Shown here: in pieces, positions 43,645-52,787 of the stretch
Layout of the letters: the number at the start of each line of letters is the position of its first letter
Numbering within the stretch: the stretch's first letter is position 1
Source: Planctomycetota bacterium
GTDB lineage: Bacteria > Planctomycetota > Phycisphaerae > Phycisphaerales > UBA1924
Direction: 5' to 3'
DNA: 64,000 bases
Assembly: GCA_018242625.1 (NCBI GenBank)
Contig: JAFEBO010000006.1
Span: 343,132 to 407,131, forward strand
Program-made: the position numbers and the translations under genes
Notes under the pieces: model-generated
The model's input: the letters and a program-made list of their open reading frames with translations, nothing else
The model's database searches: none
What the model was told of the DNA's origin: nothing

Positions 43645-45657
43645 TCACGGGCACACCAGCGCCTCATACGCCGCCACAAACACCGAAAAGTCCGCGTCGT
43701 CCGTCATCGCATCGAAGTTCAGGTCGCCCGCCGCCGTCTCCAGCACGTCGTACCCCCGCACGAACAGCGCGAAGTCGGCATCATCAACCACCCCGTCCCC
43801 GTTGAAGTCCGCGGGGCACGTCGGGGCCGGAGGCGTGAACATCAGCCGGGCGGCAAAAGACAGCGCCGTGTTCCCGCCCGTCGCCGTCGATGATCCCACC
43901 GACCGCCGCGCATTGTGCCCCGTCGGCCTGAACCGGCCATCAAAGTTCACCGTCGTCGCCCCCGTCATCTGCCCGAGCCTCATCGTCACGCACAGGTTCC
44001 CGCCGTCATACCGGTACGGCGTCGCGAACGGCACGACGAACGAGTGCTCCGCCACTTCCGGCGACAGCACCTTCATCGCCTGCCTGGGCACAAACAGCGG
44101 CCCCGAACGCACCTTCACCGGCGACGGCCCCTGGTTGAGCGCGAACGTGTTGTCCATCCCGCTCGCCATCACCAGCGTTTCGCTCAATTCAATGTCGCAC
44201 TGCGCCACCGTCGCATCCGCCTCCGGCCACGACACATACCCCGCCGGATTCACGGGCGAGACGCGGAACGCGATGCCGTTGATCAAACTCCCCGCCGGAA
44301 TCTCGGCGAGCTGTGCCGCATCGATCAGCATCTGGTGCACACGCGGCGCATCGAACAGAAAAGCACCGCTCCCGCCCGACGCGAGCGTGTACGCCGGCAT
44401 CACGCACGCCGACGGCGTGTAACCGATCCGCACCGCCAGCCCCGCATCCGCGCTCAGGAACTCTCCATCGGCGGCAAGCTGCGACGCCGCCGCGACGGCC
44501 CGCACCGCCGCCGCCGGATTCGCCGTCGACAGCGCCGGCCCCGGACGCGAAAACGCCCCGTGCCGGATCGTCACTAAAAGATCGCCACCCTTGTACACAA
44601 ACCCGCGCTGGAAATAAATCGGCGTCCCAAAGTCACTCCCGCTGATCGACCCCGCGCCGAGCGTCATCGCACCGTCGCGCACGATGATCGCGTCGCTCCC
44701 CCTGTTCTCCGAAAACGTCGCCGACATCGCGCCCGGAGCCCGCGCCGCCGACGCCACTTCGATCGTCATCGCGCCCGTCGAACTCTCCGCATCCGGCCAC
44801 GCCGCCGCGCCCGGCGCCAGCCTCAGCGAGATCGACGTGATCAAAGATCCCTCCGGCACAAACCGGATCTGATCCGCCGCGATCACAACCTGCACCGTCG
44901 CGCCGGTCTGCCCCAGAATCCCCGTAAACGCCGCGTTCCCGTTCGCGACGCGCTCCGCCTGCAGCGGCACATCCACAAACGGATCCACGCTCAGCCGCAC
45001 CACCGGTGCCGCGGCAGCCTGCGTCGTCTCTCCCGCGCCCGCTATTTCCGCGGAGCGCGCCTGGAAAAGCATGTTCGCGCCCGTGTCCGCCGCGCCCGCC
45101 GCATCAAGCGCTACCGGGCTCACGCTCGAGCCAGTCTGGCTCATCAAGACGTGCAGATGCCCGCCGCCGTACGTGTACGCCGACGCAAACCCGAACTCGT
45201 ACGAAAACGGCGCCGGGAAAAACGGGCTCGGTCTCGCCAGAAAAGCCCCCGCGGGAATCACCCGCGCCCCGCTCACCACCGTTGCCGCGTCCGTGTAATT
45301 CTCCGTGATCACGGGCGAGAGCGAACCCGGCCCCGCGACCCCGCGCCCGAGCGCGATCGTGTAATCGGCAAACGACGCACCCGACGCCGGCCACGCCACC
45401 GACCCGCTCCGCATCGCGAGCCCCGTCAGGCGCGCACCGGGCGCAAACATCGAAAGCCCGATGCCGGAATACACCGACTCGATCGTCACCGGCGACTGCT
45501 GCACCGGCGCCGACGAGCCGCCCAGCGGGATCGTCCCCGCAAACGGCGCCGCCAGGACAACCTTCGTCGTCCCCGCCGGATGAAACGGGACATTCTGCGC
45601 ACCCGCGCTCTGCGCAAGCGCGACGCCGGCAACAAACCACGGTGTCAGGGCTTTCAC
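43645..45657 (-). CDS. Three-repeat secreted beta protein with dockerin-like domain
   Basis: This encodes 670 residues. The start is a GTG (complement of 45655-45657), with a purine-rich site upstream (GAAGGGAAG); the product begins MKALTPWFVAGVALAQSAGA. Three ~200-residue modules follow, the clearest with VVIAADQIRFVPEGSLITSISLRL and MLIDAAQLAEIPAGSLINGIAFRV, closing in YKGGDLLVTIRHG and YDGGNLCVTMRLG. They are the same module as in the gene at 6324. The dockerin pair lacks both linker cysteines (YDVLETAAGDLNFDA). It lies 20 bases after the gene at 45678, so they are probably cotranscribed. Confidence 0.82.
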   Translation of the reverse strand: MKALTPWFVAGVALAQSAGAQNVPFHPAGTTKVVLAAPFAGTIPLGGSSAPVQQSPVTIESVYSGIGLSMFAPGARLTGLAMRSGSVAWPASGASFADYTIALGRGVAGPGSLSPVITENYTDAATVVSGARVIPAGAFLARPSPFFPAPFSYEFGFASAYTYGGGHLHVLMSQTGSSVSPVALDAAGAADTGANMLFQARSAEIAGAGETTQAAAAPVVRLSVDPFVDVPLQAERVANGNAAFTGILGQTGATVQVVIAADQIRFVPEGSLITSISLRLAPGAAAWPDAESSTGAMTIEVASAARAPGAMSATFSENRGSDAIIVRDGAMTLGAGSISGSDFGTPIYFQRGFVYKGGDLLVTIRHGAFSRPGPALSTANPAAAVRAVAAASQLAADGEFLSADAGLAVRIGYTPSACVMPAYTLASGGSGAFLFDAPRVHQMLIDAAQLAEIPAGSLINGIAFRVSPVNPAGYVSWPEADATVAQCDIELSETLVMASGMDNTFALNQGPSPVKVRSGPLFVPRQAMKVLSPEVAEHSFVVPFATPYRYDGGNLCVTMRLGQMTGATTVNFDGRFRPTGHNARRSVGSSTATGGNTALSFAARLMFTPPAPTCPADFNGDGVVDDADFALFVRGYDVLETAAGDLNFDAMTDDADFSVFVAAYEALVCP

Positions 45658-45677
45658 GGTTTCTTCCCTTCGTCCCC

Positions 45678-46466
45678 CTACGGACAAAGAAGCTGGTCGT
45701 ACGCCACCGCAAAGATCGAAAAGTCCGCGTCGTCCACAAAGCCATCCGAGTTCAGGTCCGCGTCGCACGGAATCGGCGGCGTCGGGCAGAGCAACTGGTC
45801 ATACGCCACGGCAAAGATCGAAAAATCCGCGTCGTCCACCAGCCGGTCGTAATTCAGATCGGCCGGGCACGCCGGGAGCGCCGTGAACGTCGCGTTGAGC
45901 GAGTAAATCCCCGAGATCGACGCCGACGATCCATTGCAGGAGTTGGCGAGCTGGCTCGACTGCGCCAGCACCGTGTAGTTCCGCCCCGGACGCAGCACCG
46001 TGCTGAACGTAAACGGCTTGGGATCTCCCATGTCCGCGATCACGATGTTGATCGCCCCCGAGATCGGATCCGCCAGCCGGTACTGCGCGCCCTCCACCGA
46101 CCCGCTCGCGTCGTACTGCACCGGCCCGTTCACCTTGAAGGTCACGCGGAAGTCGCTCGTCGACTGCGCCAGGAGACAGTTCGACGGGCCCGCGTTCGAT
46201 TCCGCCGTCGCCAGGCCCGAGGCGCTGAGCGCCGCGCCCGACACACTCGATGTCTGCGTCGCCCGCGCTTTGGCGTTGCCCCCGCCCTGCGGCACGTCTT
46301 TCTGAATGTCCCCGATGAAGGCCGAAAACGCCGGCGCCGGCAGCTTGGTCTGCACGACCCCCGCCGCCTCGATCACAAGCCCACGCTGATCGCTCGTCAG
46401 CACCGCCTGCCCAAAAGCAACCGGCGCAGCCAACGCGCACGCTGAAAGAACAATTGCCCGCTTCAT
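45678..46466 (-). CDS. Secreted protein with dockerin-like domain
   Basis: This encodes 262 residues. The signal peptide is MKRAIVLSACALAAPVAFG. Residues ~25-200 are Ala/Ser-rich beta-type sequence without a known family. The dockerin pair is unusual because both repeats end in the same LLCP (CPADLNYDRLVDDADF ... AYDQLLCPTPPIPC ... AYDQLLCP), so the first repeat looks like a copy of the second. That is consistent with internal duplication. It is first in the two-gene unit with 43645. A ribosome site AGGAGATT precedes the start. Confidence 0.82.
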   Translation of the reverse strand: MKRAIVLSACALAAPVAFGQAVLTSDQRGLVIEAAGVVQTKLPAPAFSAFIGDIQKDVPQGGGNAKARATQTSSVSGAALSASGLATAESNAGPSNCLLAQSTSDFRVTFKVNGPVQYDASGSVEGAQYRLADPISGAINIVIADMGDPKPFTFSTVLRPGRNYTVLAQSSQLANSCNGSSASISGIYSLNATFTALPACPADLNYDRLVDDADFSIFAVAYDQLLCPTPPIPCDADLNSDGFVDDADFSIFAVAYDQLLCP

Positions 46467-46555
46467 TTTCGTTCAATCTCCTCGCGCCGCCCGTCCCCTC
46501 TCCCGCCCGGGCGTCCCAACAGAGTACCACGAACCACCAGCCCCCCGGAACTCCT

Positions 46556-47410
46556 TCACGCCAACTTCTTGATGACGCTGACCGCCGCGAACAGCCCCGC
46601 CACCTGCTCCCGCTCCAGCGTTCTGGCCGCATACCGCGGGTTGAGCGGCTGCAGCCGGATCATCGACCCCTCCTCAAAGAACACCCGCTTGAACGTCGTT
46701 TCTCCGTCCGGCTCCAGCCGCGCGAAGCAGTCCATCCCGCTCACGATCTCACGGCCAGGACTGAATACCACCACGTCCCCCTCCCGGTACTCCGGCATCA
46801 TCGAATCCCCAACTACCCGCGCCGCAAACGCGTCCGGATCATCAATATCCGGCGTCCGTACGTACTCATCCGCCACCCGCGCCGGATACCCCGGATCCGA
46901 AAACGCCTCCGACGCCACCCCGGCCACCACCGAGTTGATCAGCGGAATCTCCCGCGGCAAAAACCGCCCCACAGGCCCCGCCTCTGCACTCCCCCCCTCA
47001 ACCCCCGCCAGCCGGTGCAGATCCCCCGACCGGTACGCCTCATCCAGCGCCCCCCCAACCCTCCCGTGCTCATCGATCGAAGTCTGACGGAGAATCGAGG
47101 CCAATTTGCGCTCCCGGTCGCGCTGGGCCGCCTCGCGGGCCGCCAGGCGGAGGACCTCTCGGCGGACTTCGGTGGGCGTGCGTTCCCAGCCGGCGGCACG
47201 GGCGAGTTCGCCGGGGGCCAGGTCGAGCGCTTTTTCAAGGCGGGCGATGATCTCGTCGCTGGGGAGATCACGCCGGCCGTTTTCGATTCCCGAGAGGTAG
47301 CCCTTGGTGCAGTCGGCGCGGGTGGCAAGCTCCTCGAGCGTCTGGCCGCGGGCGAGGCGTATCTGGCGGAGGCGGGTGCCCCAGGAACGCGGAGAAGGCG
47401 TGTTGTTCAT
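46556..47410 (-). CDS. LexA/CI-type repressor (XRE HTH plus S24 peptidase domain)
   Basis: This encodes 284 residues. The XRE helix-turn-helix is at about 12-66 (LRQIRLARGQTLEELATRADCTKGYLSGIENGRR). A charged linker follows, then a S24 peptidase domain. A cleavage-site-like Ala-Gly lies at 163-164 (INSVVAGVASE). The catalytic Ser is in GDSMMPEYREGD (S203) and the Lys in TTFKRVFF (K241). Such proteins keep prophage genes silent and cleave themselves when RecA is activated by DNA damage. All key residues are present, so the protein should be functional. It is divergent from the gene at 47558. Confidence 0.9.
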   Translation of the reverse strand: MNNTPSPRSWGTRLRQIRLARGQTLEELATRADCTKGYLSGIENGRRDLPSDEIIARLEKALDLAPGELARAAGWERTPTEVRREVLRLAAREAAQRDRERKLASILRQTSIDEHGRVGGALDEAYRSGDLHRLAGVEGGSAEAGPVGRFLPREIPLINSVVAGVASEAFSDPGYPARVADEYVRTPDIDDPDAFAARVVGDSMMPEYREGDVVVFSPGREIVSGMDCFARLEPDGETTFKRVFFEEGSMIRLQPLNPRYAARTLEREQVAGLFAAVSVIKKLA

Positions 47411-47577
47411 GGGGTTGAATATTCCGAAGGTTGTGCCTTTGAAAAACGAAAGTGGAGGAAGGCACCGGGGTTTTCAAGGGGCCGGGCGACAAGGGTTTAG
47501 GCGCACACCCGAACATTTTCCAACAAAATATTACCAAACCGAGTACAAACTTTCAGAATGTCTGGTAAACTGTACCA
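47411..47577. promoter_or_regulatory. Divergent promoter/operator region with palindrome
   Basis: This AT-rich region, in contrast to its surroundings, separates the repressor from the rightward genes. A 15-bp palindrome TGGTA-AACTG-TACCA lies at 47563-47577, and a related TACCA half-site lies at ~47532. They are good candidates for repressor binding. If translation of the rightward gene starts at ATG 47579 rather than 47558, the palindrome would be entirely upstream. Confidence 0.5.
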
Positions 47578-48109
47578 CATGTTTACAGGCGAGTCAACAC
47601 TTGTTCGGGAAGAGGTCGATCAGCCGCGCCGTCGATTTGAGCCGGTGGCGGCACCCGTGACCGGGTATAGAGACAGGAGAAGGCGAAATGCCGGGAGCAA
47701 GCATGCGGCGGCCGCGATGGCGCGGTTTGCCCGCTGGCTGCCGGCGGGGGATGCGGAGCTTGTGGACTTTGCGTACGGCATGGGCCGGCCGCTCGCGGAA
47801 CTCGCGCGGCTGCGGGGTGTGCCGGACTGGGCGCTGCAGCGCCGGCTGAGGCTACTGGCGCTCCGCGTTGCATCCCGGGAGTATCGCTTTGTCGCGCTGA
47901 AACTTGAGCGACTGCCCGAGCCTCCGTGCTGGCCCCCGCGAGGGGGCGACCTTGAGGACCCGGCGCGCTTCACGCTGACGGTGGCGCGCGGGGTGTACAT
48001 CGCCGGAGAGTCGATGCGCCGGACGGCCGAGCGCCTGGGCGTGCGGCTCCACGTGGTGCGGCGCACGTGCGATGTCCTGCTGATGGAGATGACGGGCGCG
48101 GTGCGCTGA
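47558..48109 (+). CDS. Putative small DNA-binding protein of the phage-derived module
   Basis: This encodes 183 residues. ATG 47558 is used; ATG 47579 (MFTGEST) is an alternative that leaves the palindrome outside the gene. The protein is basic and Arg-rich. Two segments look like helix-turn-helix: PLAELARLRGVPDWALQRRLR and SMRRTAERLGVRLHVVRRTC. It may be the rightward regulatory partner (Cro- or DnaT-like), or a small terminase-like protein. No family is recognised. It begins the rightward operon of ATPase, acetyltransferase and terminase. Confidence 0.55.
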   Translation: MSGKLYHMFTGESTLVREEVDQPRRRFEPVAAPVTGYRDRRRRNAGSKHAAAAMARFARWLPAGDAELVDFAYGMGRPLAELARLRGVPDWALQRRLRLLALRVASREYRFVALKLERLPEPPCWPPRGGDLEDPARFTLTVARGVYIAGESMRRTAERLGVRLHVVRRTCDVLLMEMTGAVR

Positions 48110-48156
48110 CGGTCGCGCGATCTGCGCGGGCGGGCTTTGGTTGTGGGGGGGTGGTT

Positions 48157-48777
48157 ATGCGGCGAGTGGATATTGGTGCGCGGAGCGCTTCGCGCCGGCT
48201 GATCCGTGCGTGTTGTCGATTCGGGATCGGGATCTCGCACGGTGCGCGCTGTGAGGGTTCTTCCATCGATCGCCGGCGCGAGATGGCGCTGGCGAGCCTG
48301 GGGAAACTGCCACCCGGGCAGATCGCGCTGGTACTGGGCCCGAGCGGAAGCGGAAAGTCCACGCTGTTGCGTCGCGCGAGCGATCTGCTGGCGCGCAGCT
48401 CGCGCGTTGCGCATGTGCGCCCGCCCTCTTCGCGGGCTCGGCATCGCGCGGTGGTGGACCTCTTGCCCGGCGGGCTTGATCGCGGCCTGGGCGTCTTGGG
48501 CCTGGTTGGTCTCGCGGATCCGCTTCTGCTCGCACGCACCTACGGGCAGATCTCCGACGGAGAGAAGGCGAGGCTGGACATCGCGCGGGCGATCCTCGCG
48601 GGCAGATCGTGGGTCGTGGCGGATGAATTCCTCAGCGTGGTGGACCGGCCGTGCGCGCGGGCGGCGTGCCGCGCGATCGCGCGGGCGATTGAGCACTCGG
48701 GTGCAAGGCTGCTCGCGGCATCGGCGCACAGCGACATCGGCGAATGGCTTTCGCCGGGGATCACCATCGTGCTCTGA
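48157..48777 (+). CDS. ABC-type ATPase (COG2401-like, split from GNAT)
   Basis: This encodes 206 residues from the ATG at 48157. Walker A GPSGSGKST is at 61-69, signature ISDGEKARL at 132-140, Walker B WVVADEF with DE at 156-157, a D-loop-like SVVD at 160-163 and H-switch His at 191. There is no membrane domain, so it is not a transporter. The Q-loop is not evident. It lies directly before a GNAT acetyltransferase in the same direction. COG2401 describes an ABC ATPase fused to a GNAT domain; here the two parts are separate genes. The substrate is unknown. Confidence 0.8.
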   Translation: MRRVDIGARSASRRLIRACCRFGIGISHGARCEGSSIDRRREMALASLGKLPPGQIALVLGPSGSGKSTLLRRASDLLARSSRVAHVRPPSSRARHRAVVDLLPGGLDRGLGVLGLVGLADPLLLARTYGQISDGEKARLDIARAILAGRSWVVADEFLSVVDRPCARAACRAIARAIEHSGARLLAASAHSDIGEWLSPGITIVL

Positions 48778-48838
48778 TCGGGGCTTTGTCCGGCCGCGCG
48801 TGGTGGAATGGATACGGGCAGAGGGGGGGCTCTGATTT

Positions 48839-49489
48839 ATGAGAATCGTTCCGAGCGATGTTGGGTCGGTGCGCGGTCTGCTGGAGCTTCACTACGCGGG
48901 GGGAGCGCCGGCAAGGGTGGCGCGGGTGCTTGCGGCAGAGATCGACGGCGAACTGGCCGGCGCGCTGGCCGTGAGTTATCCCACGCTCAACGCCAGCTGG
49001 CGTGAGAGCGCTTGGCCCGGGCGCTTTGGCGGGCCCGACAAGCGAGAGGCGGCTCACCGGCTCAACCGGGAAGTGCGCAGGATCTCACGGGTTGTGGTGC
49101 TGCCGCGCCATCGGGGGCGCGGGATCGCGACCGCGCTGGTGCGTGCGTACTTAAGGAGTGCGCTCACCGCGAGGACGGAGGCGGTTGCCGCCTTTGGGAG
49201 CACATCGGCGTGTTTCCAAAGAGCGGGCATGCGATGCGTGGCGCGGGTCCGTTCGGCGCGGGACGGCGACCTGCTGCGGGTGCTGCGGGAGCGGGGCATC
49301 GATCCGGCGACGCTGGTGGACGAGCGCGTGGTGGACAGGCTTCCGCGGGAAGCCGGGACGGCTCTTGTGACGTGGGCAAAGCGTGCGCGTGCAACGCGCC
49401 GGCTGGCCAGGCCGGATTGTCTGCGCGAGTTGGGTGCGCTCGCGGCGCGCTCCCTGGCGGCAAGGTCAGGCGTCTTTGTCTCGGGATGA
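48839..49489 (+). CDS. GNAT acetyltransferase, partner of the ABC ATPase
   Basis: This encodes 216 residues from ATG 48839 (GAGGGGGG upstream). The acetyl-CoA-binding motif A is at about 84-100: RVVVLPRHRGRGIATALV, with R-x-x-G-x-G as expected. LNREVRRISRVVVLP resembles, from memory, the GNAT half of COG2401 proteins and phage relatives. The rest has no second domain. A mobile element-related acylation or base-modifying role has been suggested for such pairs (Mu Mom is also GNAT-like), but nothing here shows the substrate. It starts 61 bases after the ATPase gene. Confidence 0.82.
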   Translation: MRIVPSDVGSVRGLLELHYAGGAPARVARVLAAEIDGELAGALAVSYPTLNASWRESAWPGRFGGPDKREAAHRLNREVRRISRVVVLPRHRGRGIATALVRAYLRSALTARTEAVAAFGSTSACFQRAGMRCVARVRSARDGDLLRVLRERGIDPATLVDERVVDRLPREAGTALVTWAKRARATRRLARPDCLRELGALAARSLAARSGVFVSG

Positions 49490-49546
49490 TCGCGCTGGGT
49501 CGTTCTTCAAACGCCGCCTTCGGCGGCATCTGTGGGAGAAGTTGTC

Positions 49547-51163
49547 ATGCTTCATCGTGATGTTTCATTGGCTCAGATCGGGCCGGCCGTGCGAAGCGCA
49601 GAAGAAGCCCCGCGCAATCGCGCCGAACTGCGGGCCTGGCTGCGGGCGCACTTCGAACTGGAGCTTCCCCACGCGCCGATGGTGGAGGGGCACGCCTCGC
49701 CCCTGGATTACCTGACGCACGCTTTCTTTCAGGGTCGTGAGGGCTTCGGCTCGGCCCCCGGGGAGATGCCCGACTGCGTGCTGTGGGGCTCGCGCGGCGG
49801 GGGCAAAACATTCCTCGGCGCCGTCGCGACAGCGCTCGACCTCCTGTTCAAGCCCGGCATCGAGATCCGCATCCTGGGCGGCAGCATGGATCAGTCCAAG
49901 CGGATGCACGCGCACCTCAAGCGGCTCTTCGCGCGCCAGCCGTTTGATGCGATGGTCAAGGGCCGGGTCGGCGAGTCGAAGATCACGCTCATCAACGGAT
50001 CGGAGGTCGAACTGCTCGCCCAGTCGCAGGCTTCGGTGCGCGGCACGCGCGTGCAGACCCTGCGCTGCGACGAGGTGGAACTTTTCAAAGAAGAGATCTT
50101 CGAGGCGGCGATGCTGACGACGCGATCGCGCTCTGTGGATGTGCCCGGCTACGGACGCGTGGAACTCGCCGGCTGCGTGGAGTGTCTCAGCACGTTGCAC
50201 CGCTCCTACGGCGTGATGCACCGCCTCGTGCTCGAGAAGGGGCGCCGGCAGTTCAAGTGGGGAGTGCTCGACGTGCTGGGCCGGTGCGGCGACGGGCGAA
50301 AGTGCGAAGAGATCAAAGAGGATGGGCGTGTGGAGGCCTGCAAGTTGTGGGATGAATGCCGCGGCAAAGCCAAGCAGCGCGAGGGCAACGCGACGGGTGT
50401 CGGGCTTGGGCACGTGGAGATTGAGGATGCCGTGCGCATGAAGTCACGCGTGAGTCTCCCGGCGTGGGAGGCGGAGATGCTGTGCATCCGGCCCAGCCGG
50501 CGATTTTCGGTCTTCGGCGAATTTGATAAGGCCAGGCACGTGATCGAGGGATGGGAACGGGAGGAAGATTTCCGCGTGCCGCCGGGCACGGATCTGCCGC
50601 AGGCACCCGGGATGAAGAGTGCGGCCGAGAAGCGTGCGCGGCTGGTCTGCGGCATCGACTTTGGGTTTCGCTCGCCCACGGTTGTGCTCTGGGGCGTGCA
50701 CGACCTCGAGACGGATATCTTGCGTGTGCTCGATGAGCGCGAGGTGGTGGAGGAGTCCACCCGCGATCACGGAGAAGCGATCCGCAAGGGCAACGCCAAC
50801 CGCTGGCGCTGGCCGGAATGGCTGGGGGTGGATCCCGCCGGCGCGGCAGAGCAGACAACCTCAGCAACGTCGGACATCAAGATCCTGCGGGCGATGGGCT
50901 TCCGCGTGAAGTGGCGGTCGATGAGGGTGGAGGAAAGCGTGGAACTGGTGCGGGCGCGTCTGAGACCGGCCGACGGTGGCTCGCCGCGGCTGCTGGTGCA
51001 CGCACGGTGCGAGCGGCTCATCCGGTGCCTGGACACGCACCACTACGACCCGGACAAGGACGCAAACGTGCGCGTCAAGGACGGCACAGAGCACGCCGTG
51101 GACGCGCTGCGGTATCTCGTGGCAAATGTGGATCGGGAAGGGACCAAGTGGTGGTTCTATTAG
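49547..51163 (+). CDS. Phage-type terminase large subunit
   Basis: This encodes 538 residues. ATG 49547 follows GGGAGAAG; a GTG at 49532 is less likely. Walker A is GSRGGGKT at 81-88, Walker B TLRCDEVE with D175-E176. The RNase-H-like nuclease part has D371 (GIDFGFRSP), D429 (GVDPAG) and D519 (HAVDALRYL). Residues ~247-271 carry an extra cysteine cluster (C247, C253, C265, C271), likely a zinc site. The enzyme packages DNA into phage heads, by cutting and ATP-driven translocation. A hairpin without T-run (49513-49527) lies just upstream. All catalytic residues are intact although no portal or capsid gene follows. Confidence 0.88.
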   Translation: MLHRDVSLAQIGPAVRSAEEAPRNRAELRAWLRAHFELELPHAPMVEGHASPLDYLTHAFFQGREGFGSAPGEMPDCVLWGSRGGGKTFLGAVATALDLLFKPGIEIRILGGSMDQSKRMHAHLKRLFARQPFDAMVKGRVGESKITLINGSEVELLAQSQASVRGTRVQTLRCDEVELFKEEIFEAAMLTTRSRSVDVPGYGRVELAGCVECLSTLHRSYGVMHRLVLEKGRRQFKWGVLDVLGRCGDGRKCEEIKEDGRVEACKLWDECRGKAKQREGNATGVGLGHVEIEDAVRMKSRVSLPAWEAEMLCIRPSRRFSVFGEFDKARHVIEGWEREEDFRVPPGTDLPQAPGMKSAAEKRARLVCGIDFGFRSPTVVLWGVHDLETDILRVLDEREVVEESTRDHGEAIRKGNANRWRWPEWLGVDPAGAAEQTTSATSDIKILRAMGFRVKWRSMRVEESVELVRARLRPADGGSPRLLVHARCERLIRCLDTHHYDPDKDANVRVKDGTEHAVDALRYLVANVDREGTKWWFY

Positions 51164-51612
51164 AGGAAGGCTCAAAGGCAGTGAGGCATCAACCAGGGCG
51201 AAAGAGTCAATAAGGAGAGATGCAATTCCGGGCCAAGACCTCGTCGAAGACGTGGCTGCGCGGGAACGGAATCAGGATGAGAGCTGGATGGTTCTCAGAG
51301 CGGTGGGCGATTCCCGGAAGTTCGGACACCCGGGGCGCTGGAGCCTGCTGGAATGTGTCGCGCCTTGATGCTTGGGAATCGCGGGCATTCTCCCGCGGTT
51401 CGGGCCCGAGGCTTGTGGTTGTCGCCACCTTGCATCCTTTGGTGCCGTGGTGTCACTTCGGAAATTGCGGGAGCATGAGGAGCTTGGATATCAGCGACAC
51501 GCCGTTACGAGCAGCCTTTATGCCGCAGGTTTGAAGTAGACCTGAGCAAGCGGAGAGTTGTGCGTCCAAGCGACTCGCGCGGGGGGCTCGCAAAAAGAAA
51601 TGGCATCTTGAA
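51164..51612 (+). other. Intergenic stretch after the terminase gene
   Basis: This stretch of 449 bases has no convincing gene. Open frames are short, without ribosome sites or recognisable translation. A portal protein would normally start here in a phage. GC content falls towards the right. I see no repeat, tRNA or attachment site. Confidence 0.45.
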
Positions 51613-52707
51613 ATGTCAAAGATAAAACATTTGCCGGACTTCCTCGGAGTGCGGGCCCCGGTTGAATTGACGTTAACTAATTCGCGGCAAATACTTGCTG
51701 GGCCGCGGCGCTGGACGGGGTCACGTGGTAGGGAGCATGGCTTGGTAAAAGATCAGAATGCTAGCAGCAAGCGTTGGGTCGCTCTCGCGGCAGTGGTATC
51801 GCTCGTGGCTGTCTTGTGGGGCGGCTACAAGGTTTATAGTTTTTTCAGCTACGACACGGTTCTTCATTCTAACAAGATGGAGGCGAGCCTTTATGGCAGG
51901 TTTCGTGTTGAGCGGCTTGAGCGTGATGAACAACGAGAAATCAAACGTCTTCTGACTGAATGGACCGAGACGCGTGCGCACGTCAAGAGAGATTGGCATC
52001 AGCGGCAGGAACCGCCCTCGAACGAGCCGCCGAAGCGGACGGTCTGTGCAGATTTCGGCGACGAACCGGACGCCGGTCCGTTAGCGGTCAAGATTTCGGT
52101 AGCAAGCTGGGCTGAAGTATATCGGCGGTGCGAGAGGGATCTTCGTCTTGGTGGCCCCCGGTGGTGGACTCTGTCTTGGCATGGGGCTGCGCCGCTTAAT
52201 GCCGGGGATGCTTTTAACAATCGCCGGATCAAAGAGGACGGCATTACACTTGCTCCGATGATCTATCGAAAATTTAAGATTCCGCGCGGAGGCACGAATG
52301 GCACGGAAGTCGTGGAATACGTGCCGATTCCAAGCATTCTGCCGGAAGAAATCGACGACGCACTAGCGTTTGCCGCACACGAACAGCCGGACGAACTCCC
52401 GGATGCCAACGATCCGACCTTTACAAGGATCGCTGCGGAGTGGGAGAAGGTGGCATTTGCGCGTTTTCTTCTTCTTTTCTCTCAACTTGAGACGGGATCC
52501 ACTTTGCAGTTTTTCGCCTGTGAAATGGGTGCGGCGGTCGCTCCGTCGTCGAAGGAAGGATCGGGACCAATCGCGCTAGTAAAGAGGCTGTGCAAACTAA
52601 ACCCGAACGTCCGCATAGCGGTATATCCATCGGAGGTGGAGTGGACCGGCAGAGAGGGGAGGCACACCGGCCCCTTCCGGATTCTGTATTCTGGGGCGGA
52701 TAACTGA
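51613..52707 (+). CDS. Membrane-anchored protein of unknown function
   Basis: This encodes 364 residues from ATG 51613. A TTG at 51742 with AGGGAG six bases before it would make a 321-residue protein that opens closer to the membrane helix (RWVALAAVVSLVAVLWGGYKV, about residues 54-74), and may be the true start. The rest is extracytoplasmic by topology, acidic, with many Arg/Glu pairs. No known domain is recognised. DNA here is lower in GC than average. It is followed by a second, smaller single-pass protein. Both lie in the position of missing phage structural genes. Confidence 0.6.
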   Translation: MSKIKHLPDFLGVRAPVELTLTNSRQILAGPRRWTGSRGREHGLVKDQNASSKRWVALAAVVSLVAVLWGGYKVYSFFSYDTVLHSNKMEASLYGRFRVERLERDEQREIKRLLTEWTETRAHVKRDWHQRQEPPSNEPPKRTVCADFGDEPDAGPLAVKISVASWAEVYRRCERDLRLGGPRWWTLSWHGAAPLNAGDAFNNRRIKEDGITLAPMIYRKFKIPRGGTNGTEVVEYVPIPSILPEEIDDALAFAAHEQPDELPDANDPTFTRIAAEWEKVAFARFLLLFSQLETGSTLQFFACEMGAAVAPSSKEGSGPIALVKRLCKLNPNVRIAVYPSEVEWTGREGRHTGPFRILYSGADN

Positions 52708-52787
52708 CGGACTACCCTGTTTTTTGGCTTTGGCTTGTAGCGGTGTGCGGATAGGATCTAAACCGGGCTTGGAGAGGAGCGCATTGA

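Noticed and set aside
49513..49527. GCCGCC-TTC-GGCGGC hairpin as terminator
   Set aside because: No T-run follows and the terminase ribosome site comes directly after; transcription likely continues.
51220..51534. 104-codon frame after the terminase as portal fragment
   Set aside because: Translation has no portal-like features, the composition is unlike coding DNA and no ribosome site is present.
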